DNA from: Mnemiopsis leidyi
Lineage: Eukaryota > Ctenophora > Tentaculata > Lobata > Bolinopsidae
Direction: 5' to 3'
NCBI GenBank assembly: GCA_000226015.1
Contig: JH154090.1
Span: 1,528-42,799 of the forward strand
Length of the DNA stretch: 41,272 bases
A model generated the notes under the pieces. The model made no database searches. It worked only from the letters and a program-made list of their open reading frames with translations, and was not told where the DNA came from. Of this stretch, positions 1 to 12,400 are shown piece by piece (the first letter of the stretch is position 1; every line of letters begins with the position of its first letter). The position numbers were made by a program, and so were the translations under genes.

Positions 1-2243
1 AGAAGTTAAGAATTCCTACATCTGTATTGAACTTTAAAATTGGGTTGGAGAGTTTTAAGAAAGAGAGGATCTCTAAAAATGAAGTTAATGTTCTTCATTA
101 TTGGAATGTGTCAAGTGAAGTTGTAGGAAGAATTGAAGGGCCAAATTATGTTATAAACAAAGAGAAACATAATGAATATCTTTTGTCCCATCCCTTTGTT
201 GCAAAAAATCGCTTTATCAATCTTAGTTCTACTGGAAAGTATAGCTAACATTTCTATTTTTTCTAGTTATTTATTAAATGTGGATGGGAAGTTTAGGTTT
301 TCCTATTTTTTTTCCATTAAGTGCTTTGAATTTTTAAATAGATAAAATATGTGATGATGTTATGTCATAATTATTACTTACTTACTTACTTACTTAAACA
401 CGCGATTTTGCTAGTCGCGCAGTTAATCTTGCAAAATTGTCCCATATTTTTGTGACAATTTGGCGCCCCCTCATGACTGCGCCCCCCGGCGTAGCCGGGG
501 CTGCCGGGGCATCGTTACGCCGCTGAATTCAGAAGCAGTCAGTAGACAGCTCAACTTGTAGACGGCTCTTTGCCTGACAAGATCCTTAGAGTGGTCCTTA
601 AAGAACTTTTCGAAAATAGTTGTAAAGGTCGAGCGCTGAAACTCTTCTTGGTTGAGAATCTCAGCACCGGAGAAGAAAAAGACAAATTCGGCTCTACTGT
701 GCAATCCTCAGTAGCCGTTTTTTAAGTTTCGGCTCTTTTCCAATTTTTGTGGCTTTTGATTTGATTTGGTTTGACTTTTCAGAATATGAGCTGCATACTG
801 TTTTGCAATGGGCAAGAGACTAAGAACTCATATGATTTTCATAATGCCATAATAATGATAATAATATGCCACAAGCAATGAGGCCCACATGGCTGGATAG
901 CTCTCACAGGTTCTATAATCTATTTTAAATATTAGTTCATATTCTATTCTTGCTTCCAATTAAATCAAAAATTTTTGATATGGCATAACTTAACCAGAAT
1001 TATGCAACACAAATCATTCCCAAACCTGAAACTTCTGCATCGTAGTGAAATCATAATCTGGTCTGGCCTGTAGTCTGGCTCTGGGAGTGCCTTGGATGTA
1101 AGTTGTGGCTTTGAAGGTGAGGTGAGGACAAGCTCGGAAATGCTAACGGCACTCGAGTCCTAGGTTTAGCCCTCTGAATAGTCATTGCACGCTGATTATG
1201 GGCTGCTTACCTTTCGCCCGACTTCGGAGACCACAAGCTCATGCTACTAAGTAGTTAGTAAAATTGTTTTCAAATTAAGATGAACTAGGTATTATAAAGT
1301 GTCCTAGTTAACTTCAGCGCGTGGCCATCACATGGTGAATGTGCACACTGGCATTGAAATGCTTCCTTTTATAGTTTCTAGGTATATTTTTATACGATAT
1401 TCAATATAAACCTAAATGATAAATTTTATTCTCTAAAAATGTCCTTCCTCTTTTGACCATTTGACCAACCACGATTATATTTAAGATTTGACATTGGTCA
1501 CCTGGTGGTAGGTCCTACCTCAAGCTCCCCGGGGGAGGTGAGAGTTGGATGATGGGAGGTTAGTGTCAAACTTAACCTTATTGCTACTGCGTGGCCGCAC
1601 TGGCAGCTGTGCTTGTGCGTGGCTGCGTTTTGCACTTGCCGCTGCTTGTGCTGTCAAGCACTGCATAAAATAAATTGAGTCATTGGCCATAGGTGGTCTT
1701 TATCTTTACATATGATATTTGTTATTCAATAAACCAGAATTTAAATGTTCTTTTCTCTAAAGAAATGTTCTTTTCTCTATTTTGATTTATGTCAGATTTG
1801 CAAGGAGTGGGGGGGGGGGGCATCTGGTCTAAAAACTATGCCAATTGGGGTAATTCCTAAAATAAATTGTGGAAAAATTTCATGGCTTAATCCCCCTTTT
1901 CCTCTATGGTCAAGTGTTATCATTTGAACCCCCCTTACATCTAGCTGATTTTTAAATAATATTATTGTTATATGTTAGACCTGTACCCAGGCTTTTGCAG
2001 TTATACTAAAGGGGCTCTTGGGAGATCCTAAATCTTTTAGTGGGAGTTTCTCCATTTAACCCTTAATTACAGTTTCCCTGTTATAGGATTCAGTTGACCA
2101 AACAACATCATATAAATGATGGCAAATCTCTCAATACACGCACAACCCCTCATCTGGAATCCAAATCTGAGATTGTGGCTTCAGTGAAACAAAAAATATC
2201 TGAGAAAAAATCAATTTCTTGCCAATTGCCTCAAATAAATTAA
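1..2243 (+). CDS. Possible 3' end of an unidentified gene (two exons, partial)
   Basis: I do not recognise this protein. An open frame enters from the left edge and can be read to position 238, where GGAAA is followed by a possible donor (gtatag, 239-244). If the donor is not used, the frame stops at 246-248. A second open stretch starts after an acceptor (ttatag) at 2087 and stops at 2241-2243. The two join in phase (AA + G = Lys) and add about 51 residues. The first part contains NVLHYWNVSSEVVGRIEG and KEKHNEYLLSHPFV. The second is polar and Lys/Ser-rich. No transmembrane segment is seen. AATAAA motifs occur at the stop and near 2541. The donor is weak, so the two-exon model is tentative. 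It could also be a fragment of a repeat element ending in the ACTT tail near 374-396. Confidence 0.3.
374..396. repeat. (ACTT)n microsatellite
   Basis: About five tandem copies of ACTT. Short tails of this kind often end non-LTR retroelements or SINEs. It is followed by a GC-rich stretch (about 460-520) containing a CCCCGGC/GCCGGGG inverted repeat, so 370-720 may be a fragment of a repeat element. A 77-codon minus-strand frame there (471-704) matches nothing I know. Confidence 0.6.
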
Positions 2244-3466
2244 AAGGAAAACTGGATATTGAGTTAGGTTCAGTTGGTCCGCTCTTCCAGCTTAACCTTT
2301 TGTATAGAAAAGCTTGCTTATCGGACAACAGGCTGGAACTTTATTGCAACTTCATTGCAATTAACAATTTCATTAATTAGTCATTCTGATTATAGGTTTT
2401 AACTGAATTAAGATGGCGTTTTTTGGTCCCTTGTTTTGCTCCTGACAGTTAAACCTATGTGCGCTACGCTACAAAGCCTTGGTAAAACTTAAAGGACTCA
2501 GGCTTTACAGCTATATAGACTGCACTGCAGTGAAATTCAGCAATAAACACTCACTAGTGATCAGGTTTGTCTGCATTCAACAGTGTGCTATAAGCAACCA
2601 AATAAGAGTAAATTATCACTCAAGCTTAAAGCTCAAGTTAAAATAATTTATGATGCCAGGCAATATTCAAGCAACCAACTTTAATTTAAAAGTATTTATA
2701 ATACTGTGCATATAATACCGCACATATAATACTATAACACCCTCTAACAATTGTTTACCATCAATTTAATCTTTTAATCATGGTGTGTAAAATAGGGACT
2801 TCTTCATCAGTTTTATGGTGAATAGGACTAATAGAGTTGTCACGTACATCTTGTAGCAAGTGAACGCGAGATTACCGTAATATTTCAATCATTTTATCAA
2901 TGACCATGTTCACACTGAAGATTTATTAGTTAGAAGAGAACAAACCTTTCCAAGTTACATACTTTGTCATACATGTACAATTCTATAAACATTAAATAAG
3001 GAGCTGCTAGATAATCTGTCTACATACTGAAGTGAAAGAAAACTACTTAATCTTAACTTAACAACCTAAAATAAAGTATGAAATAAATGTACTGTTCAGG
3101 CTACAACCTTCTCCCTTATATACGACTGAAGCCGTGACCCTGCTAATGCTTAACATTCCATCAACTCTCAAATTCTGTCATATATGCTTATCTGTTATCT
3201 TACATTTCACTTGCTACAAGATGTACGTGACAACTCTATTAGTCCGATCCTATTCATCATAAAGTCGTTTAATCAAATAAGCAAAACTTTTACATTCATC
3301 ATTTATTTTTGCAAGTCTCTGTGAATATAATTATCTGCATATGAATTTAAATTTTAATTGACAGTATAAATGTGCATAAGTAGAGTAAGTGATCTCATTT
3401 TAGAAGTGTATCACTTTTTTTCAACATCTAATATTTAATATATAAAATGTAATGTTTTTTTTTCAG
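2244..3466. other. Upstream region of the FAM184 gene, no gene seen
   Basis: No coding exon is supported here. The region holds a long inverted repeat (2811-2863 with 3206-3263, annotated separately), simple AT-rich DNA, and a pyrimidine tract ending in an acceptor at 3466. Any promoter or untranslated first exon of the FAM184 gene could lie here or further left. I see no TATA box I would defend. Confidence 0.5.
2811..3263. mobile_element. Inverted-repeat (MITE or foldback) element
   Basis: The left arm, 2811-2863, and the right arm, 3206-3263, are reverse complements over about 50 bases. They are identical except for a G/A change and a 5-base insertion (ATCGG, read on the arm's strand) in one arm. 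They flank about 340 bases of non-coding AT-rich DNA. This is the structure of a non-autonomous DNA transposon or foldback element. It lies 200 bases before the acceptor of the first FAM184 coding exon. No transposase is encoded. Confidence 0.7.
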
Positions 3467-3477
3467 ATTATTTCGAT

Positions 3478-6400
3478 ATGAACTCAAACCAAAACGGGCT
3501 TGATGGGCCAATGACACCTGAACTGCATCTAAAAATGAGCAAGAAAATTGCCCAATTGACAAAGGTGAGTATGAAGTAACTCTGGATTTTCTTCAAACCC
3601 TTTCAATAATTTGTGACGTTTTTCTGGAATATTTCATTTATTGTCTGCAGTAGTAGAGACTTGGGGTATTTCTGTTTGTGCATTGATATCAAACTGCCCC
3701 ATGTGCAGTGTGAATTCCAATGTTAAAATGTAAATTGATGAAATTGCTATGAGAAACTTAGGTGTAATTGAATATAAACTTTGGAATATGTTAGGGGTTA
3801 GCGGGAAGCGGACCAACTTATCCTGACTCAGTATAGAAAACTATATTTCTGGGAAAGTGTCTTAAATTCTTAATATCAGTTGACCCTGCTTGAGTTCTCT
3901 GTAATTGGACCATTCACATGGTCCAATGGGAACAGATTGACCTTCAAAAACAAATTAAGTAGAAATAGGACTAAAAATTTGAGACACTTCTGTTCTCTGA
4001 TAATCGTCAGTGCCTATTGCTTACATGCACGGAAGGGTTCACCTTCGTTTCCAAGTGATAATGTGACTTAGTTGAATGAACTTGAGATCAATGCCATGCA
4101 AATACACTGTACAAACTTAACTTACACTAACACTAAAGTACAATGATTTATAATAATAATAATATAAAAGCTGGCCATGCACAAACTCACTCAGAGATTA
4201 GACCTGTAATAGTCCATAATCAGTGAAGATAAACGCCCTATAAATAGTAAGAGAGATTACATAATATTGAGATTTGAGAGGAATAGACCTCTTCCGCGTG
4301 TTAAGACTCTGCTATACAAATTTTAGGTAAATACTCTCTATTTATCATATCTTGAGTTCTTTTTCACACTTATCCAAAATTCTAATTTTGTATCAAACTC
4401 AAACTCTCACTCAGTTGGGCGCTTTCAGATTATGAAGGATGAAGATGATCGTTTGATCTATAAAATATTTCGCAGAGAGTGTTTTAAGTTTTACCTATAT
4501 AGGCCCGGCTCGGCCCACAATTTTTACAATGAATTTTATAAACCACTCTACCTAAGACATTTCGAAGGAAACTTGCCCGTTAAAGAAAATAAGTTTAAAA
4601 TTAGACTGAAGAGTGTAGCCACGTCGGAAAACTACCTTTAGTTGGACTGTGGGATAAAATTCATGAACTAAAGTTTTAAGTCGACATTTTATAATGTTGG
4701 CAATAGGGCCTACGAATGGTAGGGAAAGGAGGACCTCACGCTTCAGAACCGTAGCTGTAGGAGGTGGTATTGTGGTTCTTGTTGAGATCTGTTCCGATGC
4801 AGTTGTCAACGAATTTGAGATCGAGAATCCATTTTTTTAAACTTTTTACGCATCTCTGCATGTCAACATTGAATATGTTGTTGTGACTGGCAATCTTCAA
4901 GCCCTGAATGTTTAAGTCCCGACCAGGTTCCCCTTGTATTTACTAGGGATAAAAAAGTTGTAGAAAAGACCCTTATTGGTTGGTTTTACATAGGCTATAT
5001 AACAGGGTATAGTTTCCCATTGACACGAGATACCACAGTGTTCAAGAACGGAAGTTTCTGTTTGCACTCCATTTCAATGTCGATCTGAGTGCTGGGATCT
5101 ACACTGCTAATGAACTCAAGGAATGAGTAAGCATCTCAAGGAATGAGTAAGATATCAGCGTATCTCATATAAAACAACAGCTGTGGTACCGAATGTTCAA
5201 CCAATTCATCCAGGTGTGTCATCTAGATGTTTGGGCGAACTGGATCCAAGCTACTTCCCATTGATTCTCCGTCATTCTGTTTGTACACCTTTCCGTCAGA
5301 AACAGAAGTGATGTTACAGACACAGAGGCTGATAAGCTTGCAAAGGACATCCTCGGGAATGGTAGGATAAGTGATTGATTCACTGCAGTACATCCTGTCC
5401 ATATAGATATCAATTGTTCGTTGAAGTGAACATTCATAAACAGATATCTGACACCATAGCTCACCATAACTAATCCAGTCATATCGATATCTTTAATTTG
5501 GTGAATGTGAAGTGAATGTGCTATGTTGGTATGTCCTGTAAGGACTTATTTCAGCAGGGGCAATGACTTCTGTCAGGTACTTAGGAGATCATAGGTGACT
5601 GTACTAATCGCTGAGCATACTGGTCGATGAGGTGCTCCCGGCTTATGCACTTTAGGTTTTCCATACATGGCCCCAATTCTGAAACCATAAGGATAGAATT
5701 TGGTGTACTATGTGTCCGTTATATAACCTAGTTTATTCACTTTGTCTCTCAGATAGTTCCCACCTCTTGTTTCTATTGTCCTGGGCGTCTAGTATATGTC
5801 CTGATTGTTTGCAAGCTTGAACTTGGAGTTATCTTATAGAATGTTTTCCATTATTGCCAGGTAATCCGTCTTGTTCATGATGATAACTCCTGAACCCTTG
5901 ACCCTTGTCGGGTCTTGAAATAACGATATCAGCTTTTTTTCGACAGGGCAATGACAGCGTCATATTGTCCTTGAATGTGTTGTTGTTGTTCTTACGTGAG
6001 CTTTAGTAGTTGAAAATGAGGAAACCCTATCTCGGACACAGATTTTCGAAATAGAAGTTTGTACAACTCTGTTCCTTCAAATGGACAAGGTGAGAGCGAC
6101 TGATGGAGTAGTACATAGTCTGGGAGATGGTTGCCTAACTTCAGTTTAGGTTACGGCACGGTGAACTTCAAACCACGTGACAAGGCTGATTTCTAAACAT
6201 CAGATAAACTGTATGATGAAAGAGTATTTATTACTGAGTCGGGTTCCAGGTAATGTCTGTCCTGTCTGATTTTTGATTGTTGCGAGCGAATTGAGCCAGC
6301 CACAGAAAAAACATCCAATTTACCAGGATGAATGTAAGTGGCTACCGGCAAAAAAGAGGGGTAAACGGACTGTACCGCGACACGGACTGTACCACGAAAC

Positions 6401-9400
6401 TTGATTTTCCGCGACAGATGTTGTCAGGAAGCTTTGTCGCGGAACAGTCCGCTCAACAGACACTACCGCGACACGGACTAAACCGCGACAATCTAATTTA
6501 CATTGTCGCGGAACAGTTAAGCAATACGGGCTCACGGTATGAGTAACAAGAAAAGCTCCATTACTCAGTGAATCAATATATCGCAGAAATCAACCATTCA
6601 ATTACCTTTATTAAATACAAGTACCAATCAGCAGTGAAATTAATGCTGCTGACTTTAAATCTAATTAGAATTGAAATGGGAAAAATTTGTCGCGGTACAG
6701 TCCGCTCAACAGACACTACCGCGACAGGGACTGAACCGCGACAAGCTTAACTATTGTCGCTCAAAACCTGTCGCGGTACAGTCCGTGTCGCGGTACAGTC
6801 CGTGAATCAAAAAGAGGTAAGGAATTATGGCACACAAGCTAGCTTAGAAAGGGACTGATTACTGGTTCAACTTAGGTCTCTAAAATACAAGGTGATTGAT
6901 CTTTTTCGAACTTATGCAGGTTGTGTATGCCCTAAACACCAAGAATGATGAACATGATGCCCACATCTCCTGTTTACAAGAAGCACATGAGCTTGAGTTA
7001 AAAAAGGTGATGTCCAATAAGAAACATAATTTATTCTTGTACATTCTTTTAGCCTATCATGTAATAACCTCTGCCATTTCCATTTCATTGTCTAACTCAT
7101 CGAACTCGATTTTATTTTGGCCTTCTTCTGTAACTATATATCTTCGTGCTAGGTGCTGGCAAGTGCAGAAGAACAAATATTAAAGCTGCAAACGATAGTC
7201 GCCAACCAAAGAAATGACAAAGAAACGATTCTAGATTTACGTAACAGAATTTTGGAATATCAACAATCAAATCATGATGCTGCAAGGGACTTTAAAAAGT
7301 TCAAAACTCACACTCAAGGTAATTGAAATACATTATTTCAAGATTTAGCTTACATTTTAACATTCCGTCGTTTTTTTTGGATTATCTGGATTCTAGATGA
7401 TAAAGCTGGAATTTTTACACGTGCAAGATACGCGGTCATCAATGACCAGCCTTAAGTTAAGACATAGGCGTTTTACCAATATCATCTTACAAGCCCTTGA
7501 CAGTTGACACCCCTCTCACCGAAAAATGGCACCAGTAAAAAGTGAAAAATATAGGACTTGGAAGATTATGGAATTTCTTACTACTTTAAGACTAGCTGGG
7601 AGCTGCCATCTCCCCTAAAATCACACTTCAAAACCTGTTTTTGGCTTAGAACCTTACCTCGAATCAATAAATTTCAAGCTTAGGTGTCACACAACGCAAC
7701 TAATAATTGATGTACATGATCTAAAAATTTTTAAGGAGGCAGATATATCAACCTACCACGGGAAAAAAGAATCTGCTCTCGGTGCAAAACCAAGACGTCA
7801 TCGAAGACGAACTTAATCTCTTATTTGGTTGTGACCATTATGTAGGACTCCGCAAATAACTCTTTGTTAATCTTAACGATAAAAAACTAATGCCAACTCA
7901 AAAAAATCCATCACCAACTATAATTACGAAATTCACATTCTCGAATATTCAGGGAGGAAAAAATTAAAATTTCGTTTTAGGTTGTGTGTAAGAACTAATT
8001 AACATGTACAGTACATAATTACCCTCATTTACGTGTAAAATAAGACACTCTAGGAGGTGTTTCACATTTGTTTTTAGAGAGGTGTCTTAAAAACGTTGTA
8101 AGAACCAGACAAGCTATTTTTTGAAGGAGGTGTCTTTTATCAAATCAAAATTGAGACTCCTAAAATCAAAACAATTTGGGGACTCCTCCTAGATCAAAAT
8201 AAATTTGCGACTCTTCCCCACGAATACCGTTCTCTATTATTTTTCATATATCCTTCAGATCGTGAAGATGTTTTAAAGCGGTCCTATGAAGAGCAAATGA
8301 AGGCTCTGAAATTTGAGTTGGAGACCATGAAGTCAGATTATCAAACTAAAATTTTTGAATTTACCGAAAGATCAAATCAGCACGATGCATCAAGCACAAT
8401 GCTCAAGTCGCTGAAAGAGAAACATGAAAAAGAATTGGAGCTTCTAAAAGAGGTACGTGATTTGAAAAGGTTTCTTAAAAAGTGAAACATCCACTGTGAT
8501 CTCAATGTGAACACTACTAAACTTGTAACCAGTTCCTCGACTATTATCAGCTAACTCCTATCTTGCTACTGTCAAGATTCGTGACAATACAAATATGATA
8601 TTCGTTGTGAAGTGATGCTCTGAATGCATCTTAAAGGTCTATCGATCTGTTTAGTGTACCTCCCTTGATTTCGATTCAATAGTGATGGCATTGTTTTTTT
8701 TATAGGGTATTGTTTTTTATAAGGCATTGTTCCGTATATGGAATTTTCCCCATTTTCTGTTACTTTAAATTTTGTGCTTCGTTAGGTGGCTGATCAACAG
8801 CAAACTGCACACGAGAAAAAGATGGCTGATTTGCGCAGAGATCACGAGAAAGAGATCACGGTTCTGAAGCAGAAACATCGAGAAGAGATGGCGACGATGG
8901 TGACCACTGAGAAGTCTTCTCTTACAACCCTCTACAAAACCCAGATATCTCAACTTGAAGAAGAGGTTAGAGGCTAAATCCTTGAATGATTCACCTAAGT
9001 TTGTTTGGCCGATGATTTAATCTTAAAAGGTAGTATTATATTGAAACCATTTGAAGGGTTTGGTGGATTTAAGATCGAGCAGTGCAGCAATACTCATATG
9101 TGTAATTATATTCTTTGCATGGGTCGTACAATATAGACATTTTTGAATACAATATAGAATATGCTAGAAGATATTAAATGTTATCATAGTATAGGTAGAA
9201 ATCATTGCTGCCAAATTTATGTACTAAAATGACGGATTGATCTTGTAAAATTCGGAATATATTGAAGCATATACAAATTAATACTCAGGATTTCATTAAG
9301 GGCTTAGTCTTTATAGCTTAAATAACTTGAATTTTTTCCCGTCAAATGCCTTTTTGCGCCGAAGGCGCAAAAAGGCATTACTAAGGGTTAACGATCGAGG

Positions 9401-12400
9401 GGGTGGTTGGAGAATGTGTATACTAGGTTTATGTCGTGTGTACGTTCGTGCGTTACGCTCGTGCGCGCGCTCCTTTATCAAACTTAATCATGTATACGAA
9501 TACAATAACAGCTGTGTTAACAGACTTAACTGCCTCCGGCCGACGAATGTAGTTCACATTATGCAATGCATTAGGAACGGTATTCGTGGGGAGGTGTCTC
9601 AAATTTTAAACCCCATTTCTATAAATGTAAGGCTCCTACCTTTGTTTTTGGAGATCAATCTGTATCCATAGGACAATTTGGGAGTATTTCACTACCGAGA
9701 ACTATGCTAGGGCCCACAAATTTTGAGGAATGATGTGTTTAAGTATCGAAAATTTGAGACACTTCCCCAAGAATACCGTTCCTAATACATGATTGCCCCA
9801 ATTATTTGTTCTAATCATGCAACGATCGCGACAAGATGTGCCATCAATCAAGAGATACGATCAAAATTCTTTTAACCTGAAGTTTTATTAAGTAATTTGT
9901 AACTAATGTAATTAACGACTTACCACACCATTTGTAAAAACACATGAACGTTGTACGAATAAAGGTCGCATATACAATTTTATAATGGTGACGTTATGCA
10001 GAGATAAGGATGCAAGATATTTGAAACAAACAATGAAAGAAACGCGCTAAAAGTAAATTGTGTTCAAACTCTGCGCGTGCAGCGTGCAGTTTTCAAATCT
10101 TGCATCGAACGGCTGCATTAATTCGCGCGTTTAACACGTGCAGAACAATGAAATTGACCGAAATGACGTCTGGTTAGTGGTTTGCGAAATGCGAGTTGCC
10201 TGTTGCGTATTTTTATTCCTCATTCCGTGAATTGTAATAACAATAAGCGATGGCATGACACGGTAAATTCAGCGGTCGCCTGACACAATGAAAGCGGCCG
10301 CAAGTCTTGTTTCACATGCTCCGATACATTTTTCCGACAGATCTAGAGATCTAACTTTCTATCGGTATTTTTAGCTTGTCGATTTGCAAATCAAGGTAAG
10401 CAAATAATCGGTTCACTTCGCTGTTTTTGTAACTTCACACAGCTATACCTTGTCATATCGGTCATCGATTTGCCAATTAAAAAGTTTAAACTTGGCTAGT
10501 GTACATATTTGGTTCTCTATTTGAATTTGAATATCAAATTTGTGACACAATACAGTATAATGGTAATAAGTTAATAATTCAAAATGTATAAAGTGAAGCA
10601 ATTAGTAAATGTGCCACAGGATGCTACCTGGAAGAATCCAGTTCTTTTGTCGGGGCACCCTATCTAAGGCCAAACAAAGGATATAGTAATCATATAAACA
10701 AAAGAACAACCAGCAAATAACAACAATCAAATTATATAATATAGGTATAGTAAACATATTAATTGTGCAAAATGCCCCAGCCTTAGAATTATACAATTCT
10801 ATGAAACCGATAAAACATATGCCCCAACAAATCCGACTAGATTGCATTAACACAATATTATATAAATCAATTGTACTTAGTTGTAGACGAATTATTTCAA
10901 GCGTTTAGAGGAAACCGGCATAGAATGACAAATCTAATGACCATAGCATAGGTGCAAAAAAGTTTTTTTACTGGTAGGAGGATTTCAGAAATTTCGGCCA
11001 GAAATATATTACGGTTGGAGGCGATTTTTCTGTGGCCATCCATTTCTTGATTGAACGTAAATTTCCAACCTAAACATTAGTTTCCAGCCGGAATATCACG
11101 TCAATATGTAGACTGAAGTATCAGTTTCCTACCCAAAAATCATTTTCTAAACGAAAAATCAGATCTGAACCTCTAAGTAACGTCCAATTCTAGAGGAAAG
11201 CGATAATTTCAACCGAAAAAGTTTGAATTGGCAACTGATATTGAAAGTGAATTTCGTACGTTAGGAAATTTCGGTTAGCACGATTTTTAGTTAAAGTAGA
11301 AATCCTACCGCCATATCAAATTTTTGCAGTGGTGTTTATGACTAGGTTGAGTACAAGTGATACCATCTCGTTAGTAAGAAGTAGGAGTGAGCTGTTTTCT
11401 CCTTTAAGCGTAGGACATGATCACACTGTAAAAGTATCAACATCAAAATTTAACATATTTCTCAAATTTAAATCTGAAAAACATAACATCATCAAACAAT
11501 AATTCAATCTTATTTATTTTTAACTATCTAACGATCAAATATCCGCAACAAAATTAAAATTGATAAATCAATCAAAATTTTCAAAATCACACTATAATTC
11601 AGGAATCTTAAAACGTCACCAAAATTCATTTAGAATCAAAACACAACAACATTACCGTACCTTTAATTAATTCTCATTCCGTAATGTTAAAGAATTACAC
11701 TTGTATTGTGTATAGGTTGTATTGTGTATAGGTTGTATTGTGTATAGGTTGTATTGTGTATAGCTTGTATTTTGTATAGCCTGTATTGTGTATAGCTTGT
11801 ATTGTGTATAGCGTGTATTGTGCATAGCTTGTATTGTGTATACCTAAACTTGCATCCAATCCAGGTGTCTACGTTGAAGCAGCTCATGGAACAAGGCGAG
11901 TACCAAAGCTCCAATAGAATATCAATACTGACCAAGGAATTGGAAGCTGCCGAGGCAAATTCAGCTGCTTTTAGCACCGAAAAAGAAGCTCTTTTAAAAG
12001 AGGTAATGTGTATCTTTTGAGATAAAGTTTATTAAGAAATAAGAATTAGAATGATTGATCTATAAAACTGTAAATAGTTCAACTTTTTTCTATAGCAATT
12101 TATATTCTTTTCAAAACCTCGTCTTTTTTCATAGAACGATAAGCTGAAAAAAGAGGTTGATGAGCTGGAGGGAAACTTTATCGAAACTAGAAGAGAACTC
12201 GAAAATGCGATGCAAGAACTAGCTGATGTAATTGAGTAATTACTGACTATTTTGTGTTCTAGTTTTGGTGTTGACAGTCCTAACAATTCTTAATATTGCA
12301 CATTCTTAAAGTTGTAATATAGTCCAAGTTTGGATCTAATGTCACAAACAAGGTTAATTTATGGCCGTTCAGATGAAACTACAGCTGCTGGCTCAAGAAT

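Noticed and set aside
471..704. Minus-strand 77-codon frame near the GC-rich hairpin
   Set aside because: No recognisable domain; its end is formed by the CCCCGGC/GCCGGGG inverted repeat next to an ACTT tail, which suggests a repeat fragment.
4432..4641. Plus-strand 69-codon frame
   Set aside because: It is antisense to the GIY-YIG and linker remnant of the Penelope-like element, whose motifs are clear on the minus strand.
6320..6546. Overlapping open frames on both strands, about 70 codons each
   Set aside because: They lie within the inverted-repeat modules of the MITE at 6360-6808; the apparent proteins are just the repeated module translated.
9327..9671. Plus-strand frame of 114 codons
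   Set aside because: It begins at the hairpin 9345-9379 and runs into the left arm of the MITE at 9570. The peptide has no domain and no splice context.
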